This document shows, piece after piece, positions 7,306 through 15,908 of a stretch of DNA of 45,890 bases. The notes beneath the pieces were generated by a model. The model ran no database searches and was not told where the DNA came from. It saw nothing but the letters and a program-made list of their open reading frames with translations. This stretch comes from Fundicoccus ignavus (lineage in GTDB: Bacteria > Bacillota > Bacilli > Lactobacillales > Aerococcaceae). Position 1 is the first letter of the stretch. The number at the start of each line of letters is the position of its first letter. Location: assembly GCF_009659375.1 (NCBI RefSeq), contig NZ_WJQT01000020.1, forward strand, positions 1-45,890, given 5' to 3'. Both the position numbers and the translations under genes were made by a program.

Positions 7306-9042
7306 ATGTACGAATGGCAATTAAATGATTTATATGAAAGTTATGAGAGCGAAGCATTTCAGCAAGATTTGGCTTCTTTAGAAGCTTTTAAGATTGAAAT
7401 GGAGTCTTTATCATTTGAGGATACAATTGAAGCAATTAAAGCTGTAATTGACGTAAAAGAAAGACTTTACATTACAGTGCGTCGTTTATCTGCATATATT
7501 TCTTTGAGCTTATCAACAAATGCGACTGATGAATTAAGCACAAACTATCAGAATGTACTGGGTAATAAACTGAATCAACTAACGAAATATCAAGCCAAAA
7601 TGGATCGATTTATAGGTGAGACGCAAGTTGATATTTCAAAAGATGCTGAATTAGCAGAATATGCATTCTATTTCAAAGAAATGAAAGAGTCAGCTAACTA
7701 TTTATTAAGTGATGAGGTTGAAGCAACAATTTCTAAATTAGGACGTTCAGCTGGTCATGCTTGGTCAAGTTTACAAGGATATTTGACATCGCAAGCTGAA
7801 ATTGAGTTTCAAGGTGAAGCAAAAACTTTAAGTGAACTTAGAAACTTAGCATATGATGCTAATGCTGAAACGCGTAAAGCTGCTTTCGAAGCGGAAATTG
7901 CTTTATACGATCAAGTTAAAGATGCGGTAGCATTCTCATTGAATAACATCAAGTCACAAGTACTGGATGTCAGTGAGATGCGTGGATATGAGAGTCCTTT
8001 AGAGGAAACACTTATTAAATCTAGAATGAGTCAAGCAACGTTAGATGCCTTATTAACAGCTATCCAAGAATTTTTACCCACATTTCGTCGCTATTTAAAA
8101 CATAAAGCAAGTGTTTTAGGCCATGAAAATGGGTTACCGTTTTACGACTTATTTGCACCAATGGGAGATGCCAATCAAACTTTCACGGTTGAAGAAACAA
8201 AAACATATTTGGTAGATAAATTTTCACAATTTGCCCCTGATTTAGCTGAAATGACCGCTACATTCTACGAAAAAGATTATATGGACTTTTACCCTCGAAA
8301 AGGTAAACGCGGGGGAGCATTCTGTTCAAATCTACCATTTATTCAACAGTCGCGTATCATGTTAAACTTCGATGGTAGTTTAAACAATGTACTGACAATT
8401 GCGCATGAATTAGGCCATGCTTATCATGGTACGAAGATTCAATCACATCGTCCTTTAAATTGGAGCTACTCAATGCCGGTAGCAGAAACAGCATCGACCT
8501 TTAATGAGGCCATTGTGATGAACCACTTGTTAGAAGAAGCAGCATCAAACGATGAAAAAGTGGCAGTGATTGAACAATATTTGCAAGATGTAACGCAAAT
8601 TATTGTAGATATCTATTCACGTTATTTATTTGAAACAGAAGTTTTTGAAAACCGTAAAAGTAGCTTTATGTTCGCACCTCAATTGGCAGAAATTATGTTA
8701 AATGCGCAGAAAAAAGCTTACGGTGATGGTCTTGATGAAGAGAGTTTACACCCATTCATGTGGATCAATAAATCACATTATTATTCAACAGGCTTAAGTT
8801 TCTACAATTTCCCATATGCATTCGGAGGTTTATTCTCACGTGGTCTATATGAGCAATATTTAGCTAAACCAGATGGTTTCGTTGAAAAATATAGTAAATT
8901 ATTAGAAACTACGACTGTTGCCTCAGTTGAAGATACTGCTAAAGTTATGGGATTAGATGTTTCTCAGGTTGACTTCTGGCGCACAGCATTAAGCGGTATT
9001 GAAACTTACGTAGATGAATTTATTGAATTAACCAGTAAGTAA
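7306..9042 (+). CDS. M3 family oligoendopeptidase (PepF-like)
   Basis: A 578-residue zinc metallopeptidase of family M3B, which cleaves oligopeptides in the cytosol. The zinc motif HELGH is at residues 367-371 (TIAHELGHAYHG), with the third ligand Glu at about 394 in MPVAETASTFNEA. The long helical N-terminal region and the LSFYNFPYAFGG segment near the C-terminus are typical of oligoendopeptidase F. Length is slightly short for PepF (about 600). GAGGAG precedes the ATG. It is a single gene with its own promoter and terminator. A housekeeping role in peptide turnover is the simplest reading. Confidence 0.93.
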   Translation: MYEWQLNDLYESYESEAFQQDLASLEAFKIEMESLSFEDTIEAIKAVIDVKERLYITVRRLSAYISLSLSTNATDELSTNYQNVLGNKLNQLTKYQAKMDRFIGETQVDISKDAELAEYAFYFKEMKESANYLLSDEVEATISKLGRSAGHAWSSLQGYLTSQAEIEFQGEAKTLSELRNLAYDANAETRKAAFEAEIALYDQVKDAVAFSLNNIKSQVLDVSEMRGYESPLEETLIKSRMSQATLDALLTAIQEFLPTFRRYLKHKASVLGHENGLPFYDLFAPMGDANQTFTVEETKTYLVDKFSQFAPDLAEMTATFYEKDYMDFYPRKGKRGGAFCSNLPFIQQSRIMLNFDGSLNNVLTIAHELGHAYHGTKIQSHRPLNWSYSMPVAETASTFNEAIVMNHLLEEAASNDEKVAVIEQYLQDVTQIIVDIYSRYLFETEVFENRKSSFMFAPQLAEIMLNAQKKAYGDGLDEESLHPFMWINKSHYYSTGLSFYNFPYAFGGLFSRGLYEQYLAKPDGFVEKYSKLLETTTVASVEDTAKVMGLDVSQVDFWRTALSGIETYVDEFIELTSK

Positions 9043-9127
9043 AGTACAGAATGGCTGAAAAGCCAAAGCCTTTTGAGTGATTAGCTTTTCGGTTAAACTA
9101 GCTGTTTCTCTCTCTTAATAAATGGTA

Positions 9128-9170
9128 AAAAGACACTCCTTGTTTACATAAATGAGGAGTGTCTTTTTTA
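9128..9170. terminator. bidirectional terminator between convergent genes
   Basis: AAAAGACACTCCT (9128-9140) pairs with AGGAGTGTCTTTT (9154-9166) and is flanked by A-rich sequence on the left and a T run on the right. It can stop the peptidase gene and the convergent methyltransferase gene. Confidence 0.85.
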
Positions 9171-9177
9171 TTAAGAA

Positions 9178-10356
9178 TTATTCTTGCCAGAAATCGAACG
9201 CAATTTTCTGTCCTTGTTCAATTTTTGCCCACTGTTCAGCAACTGTTAATTCATTTCCACCATCGCATGATGCGAATCCACATTGATGCGATAAGTATAG
9301 TTTATCTTTAGGAATATATTTGCTAGCTTCTTCTAATTGGGCTTTAATTTTTTCTTCGTCTTCTAAAGTATTCTTTTTACTTGATAATAAACCTACAACT
9401 ACTTCGACCTCAGGTTTATTCTTAAACGCTGAAAGAGCACTTAAATCACCAGCACGCTCGTCGTCCCATTCTAAATAAAAACGATCATAATTTTGTTTTT
9501 CTAAGAATAAGTCGGCAATTTGGCTATAACTGCCAGCACCCATGTTACGAGAAGAATAATTTCCACGGCAATTGTGGGTATATACTTTTAAGCCTAAATC
9601 ATGTCCATAAGCAATGACTTCATTATTAATATCGATAAAAATTTGAGCAGAGTTTAAAATTTCCTCACGATTAATTTCATTACCACTAAAAGGACTGTTT
9701 GGATTATCTTCAGCGAATAACTCCCATAAACAATCATCAAATTGAATGATTTTACCACCAGCAGCCACGAACTCATCTAAGAAATCTTTATAAGCTTGAA
9801 TTAAGTCTTGTTTAAATTCTGATTCTGAAGCATAGACTTTGCCACCAATAATATTATCTTTCATACTTAGCTCACCATAAATGTGTGAAGGCGACGGAAT
9901 ACATTGTTTTAATTGTGCATCAACAGGAGCATTTTCCTTAAGGCTTACAAAATGATCGATAAAGACATGATGATGTCCATGTAGGTGGTCAGTGATTTCA
10001 ATGCCGATATCTTTACGTGTTTCAAAATGATTATGATCATCATGGTCTAAGAAAAAGTAGCCGTTGTCTGCAATGTATCGACGTACACCATTTAAACCCC
10101 ATACAAAATCCAGATGCCAAAGTGATTTGGAGAATTCGCCATCTGTAATTTCCGGAAAATCACGATTTACTTGTTCGGCAATAACGTCTTTCACTGCATT
10201 GGTTTCAGTCTCTTTATAGCCTTCAAAATCACTATAGAATGGGTACTGAATATCATCACGGTTTTCAATTTCTGTTTTGTAATTTAATAAATCTTGTGGT
10301 CTCAATAGGGAACCTACTGTTAAAAAGCGTTTCGTTTTAGTCTTAATTTCTGTCAT
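9178..10356 (-). CDS. cobalamin-independent methionine synthase C-terminal-like protein (YxjG/YxjH type)
   Basis: A 392-residue protein similar to the catalytic (C-terminal) half of MetE, as in the YxjG/YxjH group. The zinc-site residues are conserved: His and Cys in THNC, Glu in LEWDDE and Cys in HQCGF. It starts with the family's typical VGSLLRP. It lacks the MetE N-terminal half, so it probably uses a methyl donor other than 5-methyltetrahydropteroyl-triglutamate or needs a partner; that is inference. The start follows AAGGGG. It is divergent from a LysR regulator gene, with a palindrome resembling a Met-box between, which points to methionine-responsive control. Confidence 0.88.
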   Translation of the reverse strand: MTEIKTKTKRFLTVGSLLRPQDLLNYKTEIENRDDIQYPFYSDFEGYKETETNAVKDVIAEQVNRDFPEITDGEFSKSLWHLDFVWGLNGVRRYIADNGYFFLDHDDHNHFETRKDIGIEITDHLHGHHHVFIDHFVSLKENAPVDAQLKQCIPSPSHIYGELSMKDNIIGGKVYASESEFKQDLIQAYKDFLDEFVAAGGKIIQFDDCLWELFAEDNPNSPFSGNEINREEILNSAQIFIDINNEVIAYGHDLGLKVYTHNCRGNYSSRNMGAGSYSQIADLFLEKQNYDRFYLEWDDERAGDLSALSAFKNKPEVEVVVGLLSSKKNTLEDEEKIKAQLEEASKYIPKDKLYLSHQCGFASCDGGNELTVAEQWAKIEQGQKIAFDFWQE

Positions 10357-10441
10357 TTTTTATTAACCCCTTTTTAAATTGCTTCTCATAGTGTAAGATA
10401 TAACTTAAGATATTGATAATACCTATTTTATGTCGACTTTC

Positions 10442-10456
10442 ATAGTTATTATCTAT
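10442..10456. promoter_or_regulatory. Met-box-like LysR operator
   Basis: ATAGTTATTATCTAT is a 15-bp near-palindrome in the 150-bp divergent intergenic region. It resembles the Met-box (TATAGTTTnAAACTATA) recognised by MtaR/MetR-type LysR regulators in streptococci. The gene order, a LysR regulator beside a methionine-synthesis-like gene, supports the call. No binding evidence exists here. Confidence 0.5.
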
Positions 10457-10506
10457 GGAGTGTTTGGGGAAGAGTTTTTATTTAATTTAAAAATGGAGGT
10501 AGACGG

Positions 10507-11430
10507 TTGAGAATCAAGCAATTAGAATACTTAGTAAAAGTTGCAGAATCACCATCCATAACACAAGCAGCTAATGAACTTTATATCTCGCAACCATCAT
10601 TGTCTCATGCGATAAAAGAACTTGAAGAAGAAATGAATGTGGTACTATTAAATCGAAGTCAAAAGGGCGTCGCCTTAACTTCTCAAGGTGAAGAGTTTCT
10701 TTCTTATGCACGCCAAATTTTGGAACAAATTGATTTATTAAATCGTCGTTTTAAAGAAGATGAAACACCACATCAAATCTTTAGTGTAGCTGGACAACAT
10801 TACGCCTTTGTGGTGGATGCTTTTGTGCGCTTATTAAAGCGGTTTGAACATATGGACTATCAGGCTTCACTAAAGGAATTGAGAACCTATGAAGTTATTG
10901 AAGACGTTGCTAACTTAAAAAGCGAGATTGGTGTCATTTATCGAAGCAATTATAATCGACAGGTCATTAACACTGAACTAAAAAAACATCAATTAACGTT
11001 TACTTCGCTAATTAAGGTAAGGCCGCATGTTTTTATTTATAAAGAGCATCCTTTAGCAAGCTATGATAAGATATCGTTACAAGATTTAATCCCATATCCT
11101 AAATTAAGTTACGAACAAGGTCACCACAATTCATTTTACTTTTGGGAAGAGGTGCTAGCCGATCATGCATCCCCTAAGACGATTACAGTGAGTGACCGTG
11201 CAACGTTATTTAACTTAGCGATAGGATTAAATGGCTATACCATCAGTTCTGGAATTATAAACGCTGATTTAAATGGCGAGACGATTATTGCGAGGCCATT
11301 AGTTTCAAATGAAGTAATCGAATTAGGCTATATTACAAGCAATCTACATCGTTTAAGACCCATTGCAGAAGAATATTTAATTTTATTGAAAGAACGATTA
11401 GATGTTGCGTTAGCTGATAGTATAGACTAG
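10507..11430 (+). CDS. LysR-family transcriptional regulator, MtaR/CpsY-like
   Basis: A 307-residue LysR regulator. The N-terminal winged helix-turn-helix (MRIKQLEYLVKVAES through about residue 60, with SITQAANELYISQPSLSHAIK) is followed by an effector-binding domain with RPHVFIYKEHPLA. The N-terminal sequence resembles streptococcal MtaR/CpsY regulators of methionine uptake and synthesis. The start codon is TTG, set by GGAGGT seven bases upstream; no ATG in this frame fits. It is divergent from the MetE-like gene and probably controls it through the Met-box-like palindrome. It is followed at 35 bases by an ArsC-family gene. Confidence 0.88.
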   Translation: MRIKQLEYLVKVAESPSITQAANELYISQPSLSHAIKELEEEMNVVLLNRSQKGVALTSQGEEFLSYARQILEQIDLLNRRFKEDETPHQIFSVAGQHYAFVVDAFVRLLKRFEHMDYQASLKELRTYEVIEDVANLKSEIGVIYRSNYNRQVINTELKKHQLTFTSLIKVRPHVFIYKEHPLASYDKISLQDLIPYPKLSYEQGHHNSFYFWEEVLADHASPKTITVSDRATLFNLAIGLNGYTISSGIINADLNGETIIARPLVSNEVIELGYITSNLHRLRPIAEEYLILLKERLDVALADSID

Positions 11431-11465
11431 AAATTTATTAATGAAATAAGGAGATTAGACATCAA

Positions 11466-11825
11466 ATGTTAACGGTTTATGGTTTAAAGCAATGTTCAAC
11501 AACACAGAAAGCAATTAAATTTCTGGAGTCAGGCGGGAGACAAGTCAAAGAATTAATCGATATTAGAGATACTCCACCTTCTAAAGAGACAATTAAACTG
11601 GCTTTGCTTGCGAATGATAATAAAGTAAGCAAAATAATGAATACTTCAGGTGGACTTTATCGTGAAATGGAATTGAAAGATAAATTGCCAAATATGACTT
11701 TAGAAGAAGTGATTGATTTAGTTAATAAAAATGGAATGTTAATTAAAAGACCTTTAGTGACTGACTTCAAACACGCAACTGTTAGTGCTAAAGAGGATTT
11801 ATTGGCAAAAAAATGGCTATCATAA
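11466..11825 (+). CDS. ArsC/Spx-family thioredoxin-fold protein
   Basis: A 119-residue protein of the ArsC/Spx/YffB group. The N-terminal LTVYGLKQCSTTQKA places a single Cys in a CxxT context, unlike the CxxC redox centre of Spx. The later IKRPLVTD motif carries the Arg-Pro typical of the family. Length is standard. The start has AAGGAG upstream. It may be co-transcribed with the LysR gene, since only 35 bases separate them. True arsenate reductase activity is unlikely to be its main role because no ars genes are near; the function is open. Confidence 0.85.
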   Translation: MLTVYGLKQCSTTQKAIKFLESGGRQVKELIDIRDTPPSKETIKLALLANDNKVSKIMNTSGGLYREMELKDKLPNMTLEEVIDLVNKNGMLIKRPLVTDFKHATVSAKEDLLAKKWLS

Positions 11826-11840
11826 TATAAATTACGTTTA

Positions 11841-11864
11841 AAACAGGGGAAACCCTGTTTTTTG
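11841..11864 (+). terminator. rho-independent terminator after the ArsC-family gene
   Basis: AAACAGGG (11841-11848), a GAAA tetraloop, CCCTGTTT (11853-11860) and a T run. This is a compact, strong terminator. Confidence 0.92.
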
Positions 11865-11870
11865 TATTGT

Positions 11871-12050
11871 GTAAGGTTTAGAAGTTTTAGGTTGATTTAC
11901 CAAGCATTGTACTTCGTTAAGTTAATTGTTTTCAAATGCGATGAGTACTTTCAAAATCTCACTGATTTTTCAATACAGTCGGCAAGGCTTTAGAAAAGAA
12001 TTTGCTCCGCTAAAAATAAGAATAAGCTGATTGGATTTCGTTTTATGTGA
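11871..12050 (+). repeat. dispersed palindromic intergenic repeat, copy A (diverged)
   Basis: The head AAGTTTTAGGTTGATTTAC and the following CAAGCATTGTACTTCG match copies at 17.2 and 39.25 kb, and later segments (TTGTTTTC, TACTTTCAAAATCTCACTGA, CAGTCGG) match in order with many changes. It starts about 10 bases after a terminator. The remaining gap up to the next gene at 12215 is AT-rich with no other clear feature. Confidence 0.65.
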
Positions 12051-12214
12051 CTCTGAAAAGCTAGTATAATCATTCATTATAGATGATCAAGTAAGAAATC
12101 TAAAAAAATATAGAGTTTTCTAATTTAAGACCTAAGGTGGAGTTGTATAAATCAATTAAGTGTTAAAATAAAATTATAAAAAAAAGTAAGCTTGAGGCTA
12201 GAAGGGAAGGGATG

Positions 12215-12907
12215 ATGATACAAAAAAGAAGTATAAAAAAATTTATGATATACTTGTTTGTTCTCATGTCTTTAACTGTATTCTGGCTAATTAATCATAA
12301 TGGAAGCAATAATGTTTCTCCTTTAACTTGGCTAAGAACACATCAAGAAGTTGTTGCAACTGACTTTGCAAATCAGGCGAATGACTATTTGATAGAAAAA
12401 GAATTTCATATGCCATTAATTTTACAAACGGATGAGCGTTGGTACTATGAACCATATGGTGATGAAATTAAAGATAATTTTATGGGAATTAATGGTTGTG
12501 CCATTGCAAGCTTAGCTATGGTTGGTTCCTACTGGCAAAACCGATATATCGAACCAGTGGAAATTGCGAGATGGGCAGATAAAAATTATTACTTACGCGA
12601 ACAAGGTACCACTTGGGATATCTTTTCAGAATATGCAAATGCAATTGGAATGCAAGCGCATGATTTGGCTAATAACTTTGAAGCAGTGAAATACTATTTG
12701 AATTTAGGGTATCCTGTTATTATTTCAGTAAAACCCGGATTTTTCACAGAAGTAGGGCATATTATGGTTCTAGCTCAATCTTTAGAGGGAGATATCGTCG
12801 TTTATGATCCAAATGATTCACCAGAGAAATTTCATTATCGTGAAATATTTTCAGAAGAGTTATTTCAGCAAGAAAGTCTAAATTATTGGGTATTTAAATA
12901 TTCATAA
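12215..12907 (+). CDS. membrane-anchored C39-like peptidase (Peptidase_C39_2), copy 1
   Basis: A 230-residue protein with an N-terminal transmembrane anchor (about residues 11-27) and an extracellular papain-like C39_2 domain. The catalytic Cys is in INGCAIASLAM, the His in VGHIMVL and the third polar residue in DPND. Proteins of this family are putative cysteine peptidases, but the substrate is generally unknown. A tandem ATG at 12212 is also possible; the AAGGGAAGGG just upstream favours the second ATG. It is followed at 25 bases by a DUF4097 gene. A second, longer C39-like gene lies at 15008. No bacteriocin precursor or ABC exporter is adjacent, so a role in bacteriocin maturation is unlikely. 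Confidence 0.85.
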   Translation: MIQKRSIKKFMIYLFVLMSLTVFWLINHNGSNNVSPLTWLRTHQEVVATDFANQANDYLIEKEFHMPLILQTDERWYYEPYGDEIKDNFMGINGCAIASLAMVGSYWQNRYIEPVEIARWADKNYYLREQGTTWDIFSEYANAIGMQAHDLANNFEAVKYYLNLGYPVIISVKPGFFTEVGHIMVLAQSLEGDIVVYDPNDSPEKFHYREIFSEELFQQESLNYWVFKYS

Positions 12908-12932
12908 AATAACATGAGAAAAGAGTGAGATT

Positions 12933-13640
12933 ATGAAAATATTAACAAGAATATGGCTAGTCCTATGTCTATTTACGCTTAATTTACCAGTTGTCTCAGC
13001 AGAAAGTATAAACAATGAACTTAGTGAAGAATTACCGGCTAATTTAGTTTATCAAACCGATGAACTTGAAAGTTTTACTAAGCTGCGTTTAGATCTCGTA
13101 TCTTCATATATAGAAATTCGTGAAGGAGAGGACTTTCAATTTGAAGTCTATGTTTCGAAAGATGATGTCCAATTTGAGGACGTTTTTAATTACTCTAATA
13201 AAAACGATCAATTAACAATTGATGAAAAAGATTGGCAGAACAATTTAAAATCATTCTTAACTTCTTTGACTTCTCGAATTGTTATTACAGTGCCTGATAC
13301 ATCAAAATTAACGACTCAAATTGATTTAGTAAATGGTGAATTTTTGGTGAAAGGGACTTTAGCTGAACTTAAATTTGATGGTGTTAATGCCTCACTAACT
13401 TTAATAGGTGATGAAACTTACCCTATTAAGATAGACATTGTAAATGGAGATACTAACTTAAGTTTTAAGCAATATAATGCAGAACTGAATTTTTCTTTTG
13501 TTAATGGAAATTTTGAAATTCTTGGTGATAAAGTTTCGGCTACTTTTTCTGAATTTGAACGCACTTTAGGTAAAGGTCGAGATGCGATTCACATTGAAGC
13601 TGTTAATGGGTCAATCGTGTTAGAAGCGTTAGGAAATTAA
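12933..13640 (+). CDS. secreted DUF4097-type beta-helix protein
   Basis: A 235-residue exported protein. The signal peptide runs to about VVSA-ES. The remainder is a series of short beta strands with recurring VNG steps (LVNGEFLVKG, IVNGDTNLSF, FVNGNFEILG, AVNGSIVLE), as expected for the DUF4097 putative adhesin or parallel beta-helix fold. The typical FTKLRLDLVSSYIEI opening of that fold is visible. There is no LPXTG anchor. GAG-rich ribosome binding sequence precedes the ATG, and it is 25 bases after the C39-like gene, so the two are probably co-transcribed. Biochemical role unknown. Confidence 0.78.
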   Translation: MKILTRIWLVLCLFTLNLPVVSAESINNELSEELPANLVYQTDELESFTKLRLDLVSSYIEIREGEDFQFEVYVSKDDVQFEDVFNYSNKNDQLTIDEKDWQNNLKSFLTSLTSRIVITVPDTSKLTTQIDLVNGEFLVKGTLAELKFDGVNASLTLIGDETYPIKIDIVNGDTNLSFKQYNAELNFSFVNGNFEILGDKVSATFSEFERTLGKGRDAIHIEAVNGSIVLEALGN

Positions 13641-13797
13641 TTAAAATGGCAACTAAGTGATTGTGCTTGGTTGCTTTTTGTTTTTGTATAAGTGTGTCTA
13701 ATAGACTAAGATAGAATTTATAATGTCGCTTTGGTTTACTTTAAAGAAAAAATTCCTTAGAATTAATTGAAAGCGTATACTAATGGGAGTGAAAATA

Positions 13798-14799
13798 TTG
13801 ATACAAGAAGTTGCAAAGAATATCTATTCATTTGGTGTTACTTTACCAAATAGTCCTTTAAAATTAATCAATGCTTATGTGGTAAAAGGTGAAAATCGGA
13901 CTGTTTTATTTGATACTGGTTTTAACAATCCACAATCTGAAGCAGAGCTTTTAGCTGGTCTTCAGGAATTAGGAATAGAAATAAAAAACCTTGAAGTAGT
14001 ATTGACTCACCTTCATGCAGACCATACAGGATTAATTCACTTGTTTAAACATGCAGGCTGTAAAATATATATGAGTCAGATAGATGGAGAACATGCAAAT
14101 GGTATGATTACGGGTAAATACTGGCATCAATTAGATGAATTACTAGCATTATTTGGCTTACAAGAAGATCAAATTGATAACAATGATAATCCTGGTTTTA
14201 TCAACCAACCGTCTGAAGCATTTGATTTTATTGAATTAGTACCAGGTGAGAAGTTTGTCATTGGTGATTATGATTTTGATGTATTGAATTTAATCGGTCA
14301 CACACCTGGACATATTGGATTTTTTGACGAAAAGTCTGGCGTATTAATTAGTGCAGATACTGTATTAGATCCAATCACACCGAATATTACATTCTGGGGC
14401 TTTGAATACATCGACATGCTGGGGAGTTATGTGAACACTTTAAAAGAGTTAATGCGTCTACCAATTAAAGTGATATTACCAACTCATCGCAAGATAATAT
14501 ATAATCCGAATGAGCGTATGGCAGAGTTAATTATGCATCATAACGAACGATTACAAGAAATTCTTGATGTGATGGAAGATGATAAAGTTTATACAGTTCG
14601 TGATATTTCAGCATCAATCAGTTGGCGCATCAAAGCAGATAGCTGGGAAGTATTCCCTAAACAGCAGAAGATTTTTGCGGCTGGTGAAACAATGGCGCAC
14701 CTGGATCATTTAATTCATACAAATTGTGTTACCATGACGAAAGATGAACAAGGTATCCTACATTTTACCAAAATAGCACCTCAAATTAAGCCGTTTTAA
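13798..14799 (+). CDS. metallo-beta-lactamase-fold hydrolase
   Basis: A 333-residue MBL-fold protein. The metal motif THLHADHTG, the second-site His in GHTPGH, the Asp in ISADTVL and the final His in LPTHRK are present, so both metal sites look complete. The C-terminal approximately 90 residues, after the hydrolase core, resemble the winged-helix-like extension of GloB-type and LACTB2-like MBL proteins. I choose TTG at 13798 because GGGAG lies eight bases upstream; an in-frame ATG at 13783 has no ribosome binding site. It is a single gene followed by a strong terminator. Substrate unknown; a thioester, lactone or nucleotide hydrolase are all possible. Confidence 0.85.
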   Translation: MIQEVAKNIYSFGVTLPNSPLKLINAYVVKGENRTVLFDTGFNNPQSEAELLAGLQELGIEIKNLEVVLTHLHADHTGLIHLFKHAGCKIYMSQIDGEHANGMITGKYWHQLDELLALFGLQEDQIDNNDNPGFINQPSEAFDFIELVPGEKFVIGDYDFDVLNLIGHTPGHIGFFDEKSGVLISADTVLDPITPNITFWGFEYIDMLGSYVNTLKELMRLPIKVILPTHRKIIYNPNERMAELIMHHNERLQEILDVMEDDKVYTVRDISASISWRIKADSWEVFPKQQKIFAAGETMAHLDHLIHTNCVTMTKDEQGILHFTKIAPQIKPF

Positions 14800-14806
14800 A
14801 CTTGAG

Positions 14807-14841
14807 ACTCCTTCATTTAATGCTGAAGGAGTTATTTTTTT
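14807..14841 (+). terminator. rho-independent terminator after the MBL gene
   Basis: ACTCCTTCA (14807-14815) pairs with TGAAGGAGT (14824-14832), followed by a T run to 14841. Confidence 0.9.
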
Positions 14842-14856
14842 AATTATCAAAAGTAA

Positions 14857-14885
14857 TTGTTTGTAATAGTTTTCTTTGTTAAGAT
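14857..14885 (+). promoter_or_regulatory. probable promoter of C39-like copy 2
   Basis: TTGTTT (14857-14862), 17-base spacer and TAAGAT (14880-14885) with an upstream TG. The -10 context is the same as that of the ilvE promoter (TTGTTAAGAT). Confidence 0.4.
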
Positions 14886-15007
14886 GCTAAAGGATTAATA
14901 TGTTAACTTTGTATTTTACTTTTCTAAAATGAATTGCTATTTACCAAGTATCGTTATAAAATTATCAGAATAATGCATATTTCATTTTATAAAATTAGGA
15001 GAAAAAC

Positions 15008-15856
15008 ATGGCGAAAAAGAAAAGCAATAAAATGCTAAGTTCAATCATGGTAGTTGCTTTACTACTAGTGGTTATCGTAGCATTCTGGCAATTAGTTTCG
15101 AAAGAATCCAATTCCAATATAGTGAAAGAAGAAGGTGCTTCTGATTTATTTACAAGTGAAGTAGTGAATCAAGATGAAGAGGCATTAGTTGAGACCGAAA
15201 TAATTGTGAGCCAATTAAACAATTTACCTACTTACGAACCGATAAATAATCTTGAGTTTTCTCGAGGCGTCAATCAATATAAACAAACAGGCTTTATTCC
15301 GTTGTTTATCTATGATATGAAACCTTATCGTAATCAAAAAATTGCGAACGTTCAACAAATCGAGGTGCCGTTACTTAATCAACAAGATTACCGTTGGGCT
15401 TTTGATACATACGGTGATGATAGTGGTAGAATTATCGCAGCCAATGGATGTGGTATTGTATCGCTTGCCATGATTGATAGTTATTTTAAAGGATCAATCA
15501 CAGACCCGGGTGAAATTGCAGCATGGGCTGGCTTAGACCATTATGTCACTTATCAAGGTTCGGCTTTCACATTGTATCCAGCTTTTGCAGAAGCATATAA
15601 TTATGAAGTTAAAGAATTATATGACTTTTACGAAGCAATGGAAGAAGTACAAGCGGGTAACCCAGTTGTCGTTGCTATCAATCCTGGTTATTTTTCTTCA
15701 GTTGGCCATGTCATGGTCATTCGCGCTTATGAAGATGGTTTAGTATATATTAACGATCCAAATGATGATGGAAGTAGCTTTGCAAGTTCAATTGGTCATG
15801 ATGAAGCTCTTATGATCGATGAAGGTATTGCTTATTGGGCTTTTTCAGAGCAATAA
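15008..15856 (+). CDS. membrane-anchored C39-like peptidase (Peptidase_C39_2), copy 2
   Basis: A 282-residue paralogue of the protein at 12215. The N-terminus is Lys-rich with one membrane segment (about residues 10-27), then a roughly 90-residue linker absent from copy 1, then the C39_2 domain. Catalytic Cys lies in ANGCGIVSLAM, His in VGHVMVI and the third residue in NDPND. The order of motifs (dEP/FDTYGD, NGC, EIAxWA, YFSSVGHV, DPND) is the same in both paralogues. GGAG precedes the ATG. It has its own promoter and is followed by the broken MFS gene. Probably an extracytoplasmic cysteine peptidase; substrate unknown. Confidence 0.85.
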   Translation: MAKKKSNKMLSSIMVVALLLVVIVAFWQLVSKESNSNIVKEEGASDLFTSEVVNQDEEALVETEIIVSQLNNLPTYEPINNLEFSRGVNQYKQTGFIPLFIYDMKPYRNQKIANVQQIEVPLLNQQDYRWAFDTYGDDSGRIIAANGCGIVSLAMIDSYFKGSITDPGEIAAWAGLDHYVTYQGSAFTLYPAFAEAYNYEVKELYDFYEAMEEVQAGNPVVVAINPGYFSSVGHVMVIRAYEDGLVYINDPNDDGSSFASSIGHDEALMIDEGIAYWAFSEQ

Positions 15857-15908
15857 GTATAGTAGCCTAGTTGTAAATTAGAATAATTGTGTAGGAAGTA
15901 GGTAGGGT

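Noticed and set aside
12215..15856. Bacteriocin maturation locus based on C39 domains
   Set aside because: The proteins lack the ABC exporter part, no double-glycine precursor ORF was found nearby, and both are anchored with an outside-facing catalytic domain.
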